Shown here: positions 46,610 to 60,200 of the stretch, in pieces | Numbering within the stretch: position 1 is the stretch's first letter | How the letters are laid out: every line of letters begins with the position of its first letter | Source of the DNA: Moringa oleifera | Taxonomy: Eukaryota > Streptophyta > Magnoliopsida > Brassicales > Moringaceae | Assembly (NCBI GenBank): GCA_021397835.1 | Contig: JAJFZO010000191.1 | Location: 5,833,001-5,897,000, forward strand | DNA: 64,000 nucleotides | Direction of reading: 5' to 3' | Made by a program: the position numbers and the translations under genes | Notes under the pieces: generated by a model | What the model was told of the DNA's origin: nothing | Database searches by the model: none | Seen by the model: the letters and a program-made list of their open reading frames with translations, nothing else

Positions 46610-47830
46610 ATATAAAATTTTTGAATTAAATTCCTTTTTTATTTTACACCTTAAAATTGTATCAATTATATATTTAATATTTTAATTTAATTCAATTAAT
46701 TCTACCTTTTATTTTTATAGGAATTATTTAAATTGAGATTATATAACAAATTTTTACTTAAAAATCTTTAATTTAATTTAATCTAAATCATGTTAATTTT
46801 TTTTTAAAGGAGTACTTTAAAATTGAATTTTTTAGTTTGATTCAAAATTTTTTATTTAAAAATATCATTACAAAAAAATTTGAATTTTTTTAATATTAAA
46901 GATATATGTTTATGCTATTAAAAATTTATAAAAATAATTGATGTATAAAAATATTAAAAATTAGGAAACAAAATTAAATAAAAAATTAATTTAAATCATT
47001 TAGGAATATTATTTTTTCATAATTATTAAAATTAACATTATTTTTTAAAAAACAAAGAAATTCACTTGTTTAGGCACTTAAATAGTATTTGAACTTGAAA
47101 TTTTTGTTAATAATGTGAATAATTAAATTTTTTTATCACTGTATCAAGAGATAATTTATAATTATATTTAATTTAAATTTAAATTATACATATAATTAAT
47201 TTATTAAGATATAAAAATTTAAAGGATAAATATTATATTAAATCTTAATCTTTGTTCTTTATCCAATCAACTTTTGACTTTTAAAATGTTTTCAAATAAA
47301 ATTTTAACATTTTAATTTTATCTAAATTAAACTTAATTAAAAATTTTAAACATTAAAAATATTTAAATTAGAGATATTTTATAATAAATTTTAGTTTTTA
47401 ATTATTTATATAAGTAAAAAATATTTAACTATCATCATAAAAAAGTGTAAAATTTTTTAAGTACTGAAAATATATTTATTAAAAAATATATTATCAAAAA
47501 TTTAAAAAATTTATAAAAAATCACTAATTAGTTGAAAAATTTTTAAATTTAAAAGATAAAATCAAAATAAAGTATAAAATTTATTTAAATATTTTTAATC
47601 ATTTCAACAATAAAAAGATTATTAATTTTTATAATTATTTTAAGTTAAAATTTAATTTGAACAAATTTATTATATCAAAACTTGTGATTGAAAAGAGAAG
47701 ATAAAAATTAAGTTTTAAATGAGATTTACTTAAATTTAAATCAAATAATATTTAATTTAATATATTATTTATATCTATTTTAAAAAATTTTAAAAAATAT
47801 TTAATTAAAGGATAAATTTTTTAAAATTTT
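46610..47830. other. Extremely AT-rich spacer
   Basis: About 1.2 kb made almost only of A/T runs such as TTTAAATT and AAAATTTA. No frame, repeat unit or gene is visible. It separates the DUF1262 gene from the importin promoter; a matrix-attachment role is possible but unproven. Confidence 0.6.
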
Positions 47831-48011
47831 AACAAGTGATCGGCTCAGACCAAGCGTTCTGTACAGCTCCAAATCAAGACCCAAAAAAGCAAAGATTCTC
47901 GAGTTTTTGGACAAAGCAAATTGTTTTTGATTACATGGAGAACCCTAAAAATCTGGGCAGCATCGATGTTGGTTAAATTTTCATTACTGCCACTAACCCC
48001 TCTCTGCCCCG

Positions 48012-48055
<44 letters not shown>
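48012..48055. repeat. (CT)n(TA)n microsatellite in the importin promoter/leader
   Basis: About 19 bases of CT followed by 25 bases of TA, about 180 bases before the importin start codon. CT-rich tracts are typical of plant core promoters and leaders. The array is likely length-variable. Confidence 0.9.
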
Positions 48056-48061
<6 letters not shown>

Positions 48062-48235
48062 GTAGATATATAACTTCTACCAACTTCAAAAAACTTCTCT
48101 CTCATTTCGCTCTTTCCGTTTCCTGAGCTGTCACCTATAAAGCGGGAAAACATAAAAAAGAAAGTTGAAAAACAACTTTGATCTAATCAAGAAATCAGGG
48201 ATTTTTCTTAGTGCTGTGGTTGGCAGATAGCGAAT

Positions 48236-51200
48236 ATGGTGGTTGATGAGGATCAGCAATGGCTGCTAAACTGCTTATCTGCCACTCTCGATCCTAAACA
48301 AGAAGTTCGTTCCTTTGCTGAAGCTTCACTCAATCAGGCTTCTCTTCAACCAGGTTTCCTATTCTCCATATTCTTTATCTTCTTGTTAAATTTGAGGATG
48401 TTAGTATTTGTGTGCCTTAAGCTGCATTTTTTTTAATGGTGTTTTGTGTGATTCACTATGATTAGGAAGAATTTGGAATTGGGATGCAACATTCTGATTA
48501 ATAATTATTGTAACTAAGGCCTCTTGAAAAGTCCGGTAGAGTTAGAGTTTGAAATTGGATGGATTAGTTGGAAAATTTACATTTGTAATAACAGCATTTC
48601 AAATGATGATAATGCATTCAAGAAACTGTCCGGTCTATAACAAATTGGAATTTGTCTGAGTTGTAAACTGTTAACATGAAGTGTTCAGAATGCTAGGTGG
48701 TCTAGCACAAGAAGATATTTCCTTTTCCCCAAAATTGATGCTGAGAGATGAGCGAATCTTTGACACTGCTGGGATTTACCTGGTGGGGTCATGTCAAGTA
48801 TTTATGAAGTATCAGCTATTTTGCTTTCCTTGGTTACAGTGATAAAAAAAACGTGGCCTACTATGTAGAATTTACATAATGGTTATTTACATGCCCTATG
48901 TGTCCTCATGGATCTGCTTCCTACATCGCTAGTCTGATGGGTGCTTATATGTAAGCAGTTTTATGTATTTCTGCCTCCAAGTTTTGCTTAGAAGAGGCTA
49001 TCAAATTTTTTGTTTTGAATCATTTATGGATAGACTTTAAGTGTTAAATAGCAGTAGTTGCTTCAAGTGCCAACTGTTTCTTTTCTAATTAGCCTTTTCT
49101 TAAAAGACTAACCTTTTCTTTTTTGTGGCTCTCTTAGTGATTTTCGCAAGTCACTTGACCCTTGAAATAGTTTGTTTGAAAGTTTTGTTGGTGAATCATA
49201 GAAGCTCTACCAGTAGGAGGCGGACATGTGTCTATTAAGTAGCAGCCATGTACTTTTGTATTACATACAGTTTTCATGGTGTTTACTTGGTTTGCAGAAA
49301 TTAAATTTTAAAACAAGACAAAGGTTTATGATTAAGATTAACCATTCTCTTAGCCAGTTTATATTCATGTGGTTTGTCCTGCAAGCATTGTTGCTATAGA
49401 TGCTATCATCTATGTAGGTTACAACACGAGAAGTTGTTCTTGAAATTCCCAGCAATGTAAAGCTTTATGTAGTACTCTACTTTAGTATTTGATATAACTA
49501 GGGCTGATTCGTTTATGATATATTGCTTCTCAAAAGGTTGTAAATTTTGCAGAAAATAGAAAAGGAACAAAACACAAGAAATGGTTTCCTATTCTCTGGA
49601 AGTTCCTAATAGATTTAGTCAAAATAAAAATAAGATGATAAAGATAGAGAGAGTTAAAATTTTAGGATTACGAGTACTATTTTGAAGCGATCAAGGTCAT
49701 ATAAGTGTTGCAACATATAAACATATACATAGTCTCACTAGTTATATCAAACCAATGAAGGAATTGGTTACTGTTTAGTACATTAACTATCATTTTTCTT
49801 GGTCTCTTCAATGGTGAACCTTGCGAAATATAGGTTACCTTAGAATAATGCTCAATGCTCTTCTCATGTAGGTTTTGGAGGGGCATTAGCAAAGGTTTCT
49901 GCTAACAAAGAGCTTCCTTTTGGACTGCGCCAGATATCCTTTCAGATGATTGAGCTTATTTGTATTATTCTTGTTACCAAAGACAGGATTTTCTTTCCAA
50001 TTACTTGTTAAATTTTTTGTCTCATGCGTGGGAAGTTTTTGTTTTGCATGCTATTGGTGGAGAGAAAAGATTTTCTTGATTGTTTGTTAAATTTTTGTAT
50101 TTTTTTGCTGAATTAATCTTTTTTTTCTTATTTTATTATCTGAAAAAAGTATTAGAGCTTCTTGCCCTGCCTTTTGAGGGACAGCTGTATGGTGCAAATA
50201 TGATCATATTATCATAACCTTTTTTCTTCATTTCCTTTTTCTAGTTAAACAAAGAGATTGCAACTTATACTCTTTTCCCTTTTTCTATTTTTTTCTTTTA
50301 ATATTCAAATAAGATTACTAGAGCCACATGTTGCATATTGGCTCTGGGTGAAGTTTCTCATATGTAGCATGTAGAAAGAGTGTTGTTGATGATGTAAAGC
50401 TTTAACATACTTCTACCTAGCTGCTGTCCTTTTAAAGCAGTTTATTAAGAAGCATTGGCAGGAGGGTGAGGAGTCTTTCGAACATCCTGCTGTTTCCACT
50501 GAGGAAAAGGTAAGCTTACATTTCAGAATTCCATATGTTTCATACTTTCTTGAATGAAAAAAATCTTCTTATGTTTGTTCTCCACTGGAAAATTTGAGGT
50601 TCCTTATTAGTGCAGCAGTAAATTTTTTTGCAAATTTGTCTTCCCTTTATGGCCTTGGTAGCCTTCATTTTATTGGTCTTTTCTTTTCCATGGATTCGCT
50701 TCCATCTGAATGTCTTCTCATTGTAGTTTGGTAAGCATTTTTAACAATCTAGCATTTTTAAGCTTCTCTTTGATGTTTGATGTGATGACAAATGATAAAC
50801 AAGGTGGTCAATTGTGCTCTTAGAAGTGATTAGTACTTGCATTACAAAAGTGGACTGCAAAATTTACCACAAAATGAACTTGTGCCTTCCATACAACTCA
50901 AAGCACTGTTCTATTAAGATGATTTCGATCATTTATTTAGTTATTTTTTAACCTTGTATGCAAATTCATGTGGGCTTGAGCTGTCTTGGATGAACATTAG
51001 TCTGGTAAGGCAGATTATCTGATCATTAATTTCAGGGTAAAGATCATTTTAATATACTTTTGAGCTTGAGATTGGTAGATTGTTGTCTGCTCAAAATGTA
51101 TTTTTCTGTTCTGAAGGAGTTTTGCACTATAATTGATAACTTGGATCACAGTTTCGGGTTTCATTCTTGTATTATGATGCAAATATTTGTATAAAGAGAA

Positions 51201-54200
51201 TAATCATGCTGCCTCAGAAAGGTCTATCTGTAGTGACCTAGAAGTATCATGAGGTTTGTGAAGGAAAGTTTGTCGTGTTTTAATATCTTAAGAAGGCAAA
51301 TAAACTTCTGAATTGGATTGTACCTATTGCATGAAGTTCATTATGCCAAAATAAGTTGCAACATTGTTATTTTAGAATGGGTTGCTCTAAATAGGGAAAT
51401 CTCAGCTCATCTGATTTGTTTCCCCGCTCTTACCAAGTAGGAGTAGAGTCCTGCAGGTCTTTTGGGTAGGTTTTATGGAGTTGCCTAATCTTATTGCATT
51501 GTAAGTCTTTAGATTTTTTTTTTTAAGCTATGCATCTTTGTTCCAGTGGGAGGTCTGTTTGGTAATTGTACTTCAGGATAAGTTCAAGGATGCCACAGTC
51601 TATCTCTTTTTTGCAGCATCTGTATCTTTTATGATCCATGACAGTTTGATTAGAAGGTTCTGCCATATTTTTATGGTCATGTTTTGTACTCTTTAAAATA
51701 TTTGCAGTGATCATACTGTAAATAGGCTTGCTTTTCAAAAATTATTAGATTGTCTTTTTACCTTAGTCCATGTGAAATCGCTAGTTATTGGTTTTTGTTC
51801 TCTGATTTATAATTATTGGCTTTTAATGCAGCATTTCATTTTTGTAGATGTCTTGATTGTCATACACTGTTTCTGTCATTCTTATATTATCAGGAAGTTA
51901 TACGTACACTTCTTTTGTCATCACTGGATGACTCTCAGAGGAAAATCTGTACGGCAATTAGCATGGCTGTAGCATCTATTGCAGTCTATGAATGGCCAGA
52001 AGATTGGCCTGAATTATTGCCATTTCTCATGAAGTTGATTAATGATCAAAGTAACATGAATGGAGGTAATCTGTACGCTATATTCTAGTTTACCTATGTA
52101 ATTCTTCTCTTAGACATTTTTGTTTTTTTATCTAGTTCTTACACGGTATTTGTATTAGATGGAATCTTGAAATCCAGGGCACATTTTTCTTATGAATTAT
52201 TGGGGTATTGCTTGAAGTTGCTAAGTTAACCAAGTTTTACTGAGTGCAGCATGCATGGTATCTTAGATCAGCCATAATTAACTCTTTTAAGTTCTGCTCA
52301 AATTTCTTATGGGCTAACTATCATCTTGATGTCTTCTCCTGTTAATTTAGTCAATCTTTTATGACTAAAGTTTCCATTTATATATTTATGAATTTGAGCT
52401 ATTCTCTGTGCTAGTATCTGGGGCTTTCTTTTTCTTCCTTAATTGACACTGGTTCTCTTGTAAGCTTATCAGCATCCATGTTGTGTAGGCTTATACATTT
52501 AACTGTGCATCCTTCTGGTTTTGGAATCAATTATTCTAAATTATTTTGGACAAAATGGTTTTCCCAAAATTTGTAGTGCACGGAGCGCTTAGGTGCTTGG
52601 CTCTTCTCTCCGGGGACTTGGATGATAAAATGGTGCCTACACTACTACCAATTTTATTTCCTTGCTTGCATAGAATTGTATCGTCTCCTCAGGTTGGTTT
52701 TCTTTCAGTTTCTTTGCATTTCTGTTTTCAGTTATGAAATCTTTTATTAGCTGTGGAATTGCCAGATTTCTTTCAATTTGTTAGAGAAAATATATTATAT
52801 GAAGGTGAGGGCTTGGCAAGTATGGAAATTATCAAATGTGTTTGTGTGTGCACCTTCTTGTGTGTATGTTCTGAGCAACGTAAGTGTAATACTGGTATGA
52901 TTGTACCAGCATTGGGTTGTAACTATGTCGAGAGTTGAGGGGCTATATTAAGTATATGCTTCTATATTATATACCTTCTAGTGCATAAAATTGCCATATT
53001 TAGTAAAATATTTTATGAGAAATTACCTGGTTCCGTTGGCTAATTATCAAAGTGATTCTGTAAGTGGTTTGGATCAAACTCTTAGACAAACTTGAATTGG
53101 GTGCTTTTATGCAGTTTTAGGATCTTTTCTGGAAAATAAAGAATTTGTAATAGATTGGTGGTGCTTAAATGTAAATAAAAATTGAAATGAATGCAGTGTT
53201 GTAAACATATGTGTGATTTGCCCAAAATCTTTAAATATTTTGTCAGAACACTCGAGGAACTTATTCCAATAAGTTTTTGAGATTTCTAATTTATGGAAGA
53301 ATTAAGTTTCATGGTTCCCTTTGGATTTCTCATAAAGATTCAAAGGATGTTTTGTGCTTTGTGTTTGTTTGTTACCATCTAATCTTGTTTACTTTTGATT
53401 TTATGATCAAATTATACTTGCAAAGAAGTTTTTCATTGTTCTTGTTGTAAAAAAAATTTTTTGTTTTCCACAAGAAAACGAGCATTTATTGTTTTATATG
53501 TTGTACATATTTCATTGTGGGAACTTTTTGGTGCAGATATACGATAATTATTTGCGTGCAAAAGCCTTTCAAATTGTTCATTCTTGCATCTCTGTGCTCG
53601 GAGCAATGAGTACTGTATACAAGGTATTCTCTGCATACCTTAATTTATTGTGATTGTTGTGCATGGTAACAGCATTTGATTAAATTTAGCCTTTTCTATT
53701 ATCAATTGACAGATCTAAGATATTTATGTTCAGACAGAAACAATTGCTTTACTGATACCTATGCTGAAACCCTGGTTGGATCAATTCTCTATTATCTTGG
53801 AACATCCTGTACAATCTGAAGACCCTGATGATTGGAGCATCAGAATGGAGGTTGGTTGGGCGTTTGGGTCAGAGTCGCTGTCATCATGTTTCTACAGTTG
53901 CCTTTTATTAAACATAATGAGTATTTGATTTCTGATGTGAGTTTCTCTCTACATTCTTAGGTTATAAAGTGCTTGAATCAGTTCGTCCAGAATTTTCCCA
54001 GCCTTTCTGAAAGTGGATTTGTGGGTATGTTTGATTTTATATCTTACCTCTTTGATACTTAGCTTTGATTGATTTGCAGGCTTTGCTCTTCAATATCCTT
54101 ATTTTTATTTTCTCTTTCCGATGCCCTTTGCTGTTGCAGTTATTATGGGACCTCTGTGGCAGACATTTGTATCATCTCTAGGAGTGTATATCCGATCGTC

Positions 54201-57200
54201 AATTGAAGGTACAGAAGATCCATATGATGGAAGATATGACTCTGACGGCGCAGAGAGAAGTCTTGATTCCTTTATCATCCAGGTAATAAGATCACTGTCT
54301 TTACAGAGTATAGTTGAATGTACTTCATTAAACTTGTATTTATAGCATACGTAAAGATCTACTTCTTCCATTTATGCTTTTTGTCAAGGGATTTATTTCA
54401 GTTTCTTTTAGCTTAACTTGTTGGTTTCTTGTATTATTATGTTGAGATTGCAGTTGTTTGAGTTCCTTTTGACTATCATTGGTAGCGCAAAGCTCTTAAA
54501 GGTGCAGTTTGAAACTGTTTAAACCTTCTTACGAATTTCACTCATTATGCTTTTATCTGCATGAAATTTATGAGATTTTTCTACATAGGTCATTGCTATT
54601 AATCTCATGGATTTGGTATATTACACCATTGCTTTTCTGCAAATGACAGAACAACAGGTACTTGTGGATTCTGCTATTCTCTTTGCATGTTTCCCACTTC
54701 ATGTCTTTTATGTTGTGTAATAGGCACTCTTGCTTGCCAGCCTTGTGTCATATGTTTTTAGGTTTCAGGATAGTCTGGAACTTTGGTGTTTTTTATTTTT
54801 TTAAATACCATTCACATCAAAATCTTATCTATTGATGAGGTTCAGTTTGGGCAATTGTTTGAATTAATATCTCATGAAGCCTTCGCCTATGTAGTTTGAT
54901 TGGCTTCATGATGCAGAATGGTAGAAAGAGAAGAAGGGCAAGAGTTTAGGGGAAAAGGGAAGCAAAGAGGAAGAAGTAGAGAAGAAGGAGAAGAAATAAA
55001 GAGGGCAAAGAGAGAAAGAGAGAAAAACCTAAAAGCTTAAACTTTTTTTTTTTTTCCTACTGCAAGTCTATTATGCTTGAAGCTCATGTAGCTAATTTAT
55101 AGGTTAATATAGCATATTCCTAATCAAACTATGAAACCATAATAAAACAGTTCTAATTGAATAATGAAAGGAGAGTCCTAATCAAATAATGAAATTAACC
55201 TAATCATATTTTAGGTTAGTTACAACTTCAACTCGTAACTAATTAAAATCGAAAGATAATAAAATTTAATCCTAATCTAAATTAGAAATTGTCAACTAAT
55301 CAATTCCTATTTTTACGCCTTTGATAAGTCTTCAATGGCGAATTCTTATTTGTATCATTTTCCTCGGTTTGAAGAGAACTTGGCTTCATATTGATGATGC
55401 TACGAATAGGAATCCAAAAGAGCGGGATTAAGTCGCTAACATTCCTCCTCTGTGATCCAAGTATCATCAATGGATGGTCGATCCTTACGGCTGATAAGAA
55501 AATGATGAATAACTTCACTAGAGGAAGACATATTCATCATTCAAAACATCAACAATCACATTTATAGGTGTAGAAGTGCCTGTTGTGGTACCTGGTGTAG
55601 CGCTGAATTATAAACCTGCGAACATGGAAAAAGGGAAAATTGGAGGCTCGATTATGTTTCGGTAGGTAAACAAATTTGACACATTGAATATAGGACTAAT
55701 AGATAAATTTGGCGGCAAATTAAGCTCATATACATTGGGCTTTAGTTGACGCTTGAGCTTAAAGCTTCTTAACAGTGTTTTTGGGGAAATGCTTGGGAGA
55801 AATGTAGACCATTACATAGTCACCCACTTTGAATTCTTTATGCCTACGATATGCATTCGCAGAAAGTTTATAATTATCGAATCTTCTCATATGAATCTTG
55901 GTTATTGTCTGCAAAGGCTTTAGCTGAGTTAGAATATCGATAGTTAGTCGGCAAAGGAGTAAGATATACGAGTTATTTTGGGGACAAGCCATACACAATT
56001 TTCAAAGAGCTTTTGCCTGCAGATCGATTAATAGAGTTGTCACAAGCAAACTCAATAGTGGGTAAAATGGCATCCCAAGTACCAGGTTTCTCACCAACTA
56101 AACATCGAAGCATATCTCCTAAACTACAGTTAACCACCTCTATTCGAGCATCATTCTTTGGGTGAAAGGTAGAAATCAAACAATTTCTAAAGGGTCTTTC
56201 AAAAGTATCAAATGAACTTGACCTCTCGGTCACACTTTATACTAAAAGGTAAGCTATGTAGCTTGACAATGTCATTAAAAAACAACTTAGCAACATGCGA
56301 AGCATTTGAGGTCTTAGAGCATGGGATAAAATGGGCTATTTTGGAAAATCGATCAACTACTACAAGGATGGAATCATAGCCTTTTGGCGGTTCACAGTAA
56401 CCCTAGGACAAAGTCCATACTAAGGTCACGCTAAGGAGAATGTAGGACAAGAAGAGGAGTATACAACCCAATATTTTGGTTTTTAGCTTTATCTAATTGA
56501 CATGTAAGGCACTAAGATACTATTTAGGCTACATCCCCTTTGATAGAAGGCCAGTAGAACCTATCCTTCATGCGACAATTTTATCTCTCCTAAAATGTTT
56601 AGCTACCCTTCTAGTGTGCAACTCCCAAACTAAGAAATCTTTAAGGAAAATACATGGATACATAATCTAGTAACATTGAAAAGGTAACTATCAATCCCTA
56701 CATGGTTTCGATTAGGGTTATCTAGCAAGTCGTTATAAATAATATCAAAATCAGGGCAATAAAATAATTTATCTTTAAAGCTTTCAAAGAGACCTACATG
56801 AGTGATCATAGAATGGAGTACAATGCATACTTAACTAAAAGCATCAGTAATTTATTGTCTATCCTTGTTCGATTTTTAAGGACAAAAGTGAACTCTTGGA
56901 GGAATTCAACCCATTTGACATGTCGGTCATTTAATTTACACTGACAGTTCAGGTAGCAAAGGGCATAGTAAAGCACAAACACTTTTGGCAATAAATAATA
57001 TCTCCAATGATGAAGAGATTGAATTGCTAAAACTTCTTATCGTAAGTGGATACTGTTGCTTAACTTCATTGAGCTTTCTAGTGAAATATGCAATAAGATG
57101 ACCCTCTTGACTCTAAAAAACCACCTATACCTATGCTAGAGGCATGCAAGTAACCTTAAAAACTTTGGATGGATCAAGGTGACTCAGGAGTAGAGCGGTA

Positions 57201-60200
57201 GTCATTTTGTTTTTAGCTTCTGGGAAAGACTTTTGAGTGGAAAGGGTCCATTGGAACTCTTTTTTCTTCACTCATTTAGTGATTGGGGCAATGATAGTGC
57301 TATAGCCTCTAATGAACCATCTATAGAAAGAAGCTAGACCATGGGATTATGAACATTTGTTATAGTCCTAGGTTTAGGCTAATCTCTAATAGCTTTCACC
57401 TTATCAGGATCAGCAAAAATTCCTTGTGAAGTCATAATATATCCTAAGAAAAGCACTTGAGATTACATAAAAGAATATTTCTTAAGGTTGACATACAATT
57501 TTGCCTCTCCAAGAGTTATCAAAACTTGGCGGAGATGTACTAGATGTTGTTCCTTAGATTTACTATAAATCGACATGTCATTAGAATAAATTACAAGGAA
57601 CTTACCTATAAAAAGGCGGAGAACATGGGTCATCACTCTCATCAATGTGTTAGGAGCATTAGGCACCCTAAAAGGCATAACTAGCCACTAATACAATCCA
57701 TCTTGAGTTTTGAAAGCCATTTTCCACTTATCTCTGGGATGAATCCTAATTTGATGGTAACCATTGCGTAGATCCAACTTGAAAAATATTTGGGCTCTTG
57801 CCAAGTCATCTAACATATTTTTTAACCTTTGGGATAGAAAATCTATACTTGACAATGATTTTATTAATGGCTTTACTATTCACACACATCCTCTAAGTTC
57901 CATCTTTCTTAGGGTTAAGAAAACAAGAACTGTGCAAGGGCTCGACTGAGGGCGAATAAATCCTTTCTTTAAGAGACCCTCTACATGTTTGTTAAGTTCA
58001 GTTCTTTCAGTTAGGTTTATCCTATAATGTGAAAGATTAGGCAATTGGGAATCTGGTATATGTCTGTAGGGTCGTAATTCGTCGAGGAGTTCATTAGTCA
58101 TGACATCCTTAAATTCTTGTAAGAGGGGCAAGACAACACCATCTTGGTCTAAACTAGCACATGGTGGAAGACGAAAACTATCCTTAATGACTAGGCTAAA
58201 AACTAGACAATTCTCATTTCTTTCATGCTCAAATTGTTTATGGCTTGAGAGTTATAACCTATTCTTAGAACTAATGCAAGAAAGGTTTGGCAGGTTGAAG
58301 CAAAATGGTTGTATACCATGGACAAAAACACAAGTGTTATTGTGGTCAAAATACTTAACCACATGATCATATAACCAAAGGCGACCTAGGAAGATGTGTG
58401 CCACATCCGTGGGCAAGATATCGCAATAAAGGTTTTCAGGGTATGATCCTATCTTAAGTGGCATTAAACATTGTTTCTTTATAGGTAAGGAAGTCTTACC
58501 ACCCAAGGGACCTTAAAAGGGATGTGATAAGGCTTAAGTGTAAGATTAAATCTAGGAATGATTGCTTTAGATATTACATTCATGGTACTACCTCCATCAA
58601 TCAGTGTCTTACAAGCTTTATCCTTAGGGGGGATAAAGGTATGAAAGATACCAATATGCTTTCAAGTATTAGATTGTATTGAGATGGATAATATACAATG
58701 CATTACTAAGAGGTGGCTAAGACAAGACTCATCCTCATAAGCCTTGAGTTCCTCACAATCATGATCCACTTATGGAGTTATAAAAATAAGATTAGTGTTG
58801 TCTTTACAAAGAGTCTCCTCCAATTTCTCTAAGTCTAGAGTTGGATGTGGACAACAAAGGCAATGTGGCTTTCAGCACGACAATGATGGCATTCGATCTG
58901 GGCATCAATGGGTAAGTGACACTAGTCATTAGACAATAAGGGAAAAGCAGCAGGGTGAGTGATATTGGTAGTACTAGGAGGACCTTGTCGAGTTCTAGTA
59001 CTAAATCCTAGTAAGCGGAATAGAATGTCCTTGACCATTGAAGGTATCCTTCAACCTCTAATGCCTTATGATAAGCATTCCCTGTGGACTTTGGTGAGTT
59101 CAAAATGACTTTCCATTTAATCTCAGCCTTAAATCCTTTAATAAACTTAGAGATATTAAGCCTAGGTTCTTCAGTGATATCATACCTCAAAAACAATTCC
59201 TCAAACTTGGCTACATATTGGTTAACACTTGAAGTTCTCTATCTAGCAATTGATCCTTATATGAAGGTGGCAAATACATTTCTTTCAACTTTTCCTTCAT
59301 TTCATCCCATAGGGAAGCATGTTGATGGGCTAAGTGCTCAATATTACATCGAACTGTTGCCAATATTGCTTGGCAGATCCAACTAACTTCATCTTAGTGA
59401 AACGAATGCATTGAGCATCGTTCATTTGGTACCACTCAAAATAATCCTCCGTGCAACCAAGCTATGAAAGCTCCGAGATTTAGCCTATCATCAAACTCAT
59501 GTGCTTCTATTGTAATCCTCCTAGACATGTGAACTGCGTTATCTTCATCATACGTAAATTAGTCAAAAAGGGTCTAACATTGTTGATCACGATAGCTGCC
59601 TATGGGTCTATGGGGGGTGGCTCAAAGTACCCTTGCTTAAAATGGTTTTCTTATACTGGTGGATCATTGATACTAGAAAATTGTCTAGGGAGTGGGTTGC
59701 TGATACTAGAAAGTACCTAGGTGGTGTAGGCAACAACCCATCTTGGTTGGTCCTATGACTAGGATTTATTAAAGATCTATGCCTATTGGTTGGCTTACTA
59801 CTTGATTCCCCTATTGGACGCTTTCCAGAATCAGTGGAACATAAAAGTCATCTCTAAGAAGGTTAACCGATTTGACAAACTGTTCAGCATTGGTGGTGAG
59901 TTGGTTAAGTTTTGTTTCCAGGTCATTAGCGTTTCTCTCACTCTTTGATATAGGTTTGTCTCTCCACATGTTTGTGAACGACTATTTCAAGCTCTTTAAC
60001 AATCATGATATGAGAAAGAGAATTTTACATGCCGAGAGTTTACTAAAAAATTTAAGTAACTAAACTTAAAATTCTATCAATGAACATGAAAAAAATTTAA
60101 ATTGTGTAGATTTTTTTTTTTTTTGGGTGGTAGTGAAGACTAATAATATGACAGGGCAAATAAAATGAACATGGAAAACATAGGGTTTAACATGGAAAAG

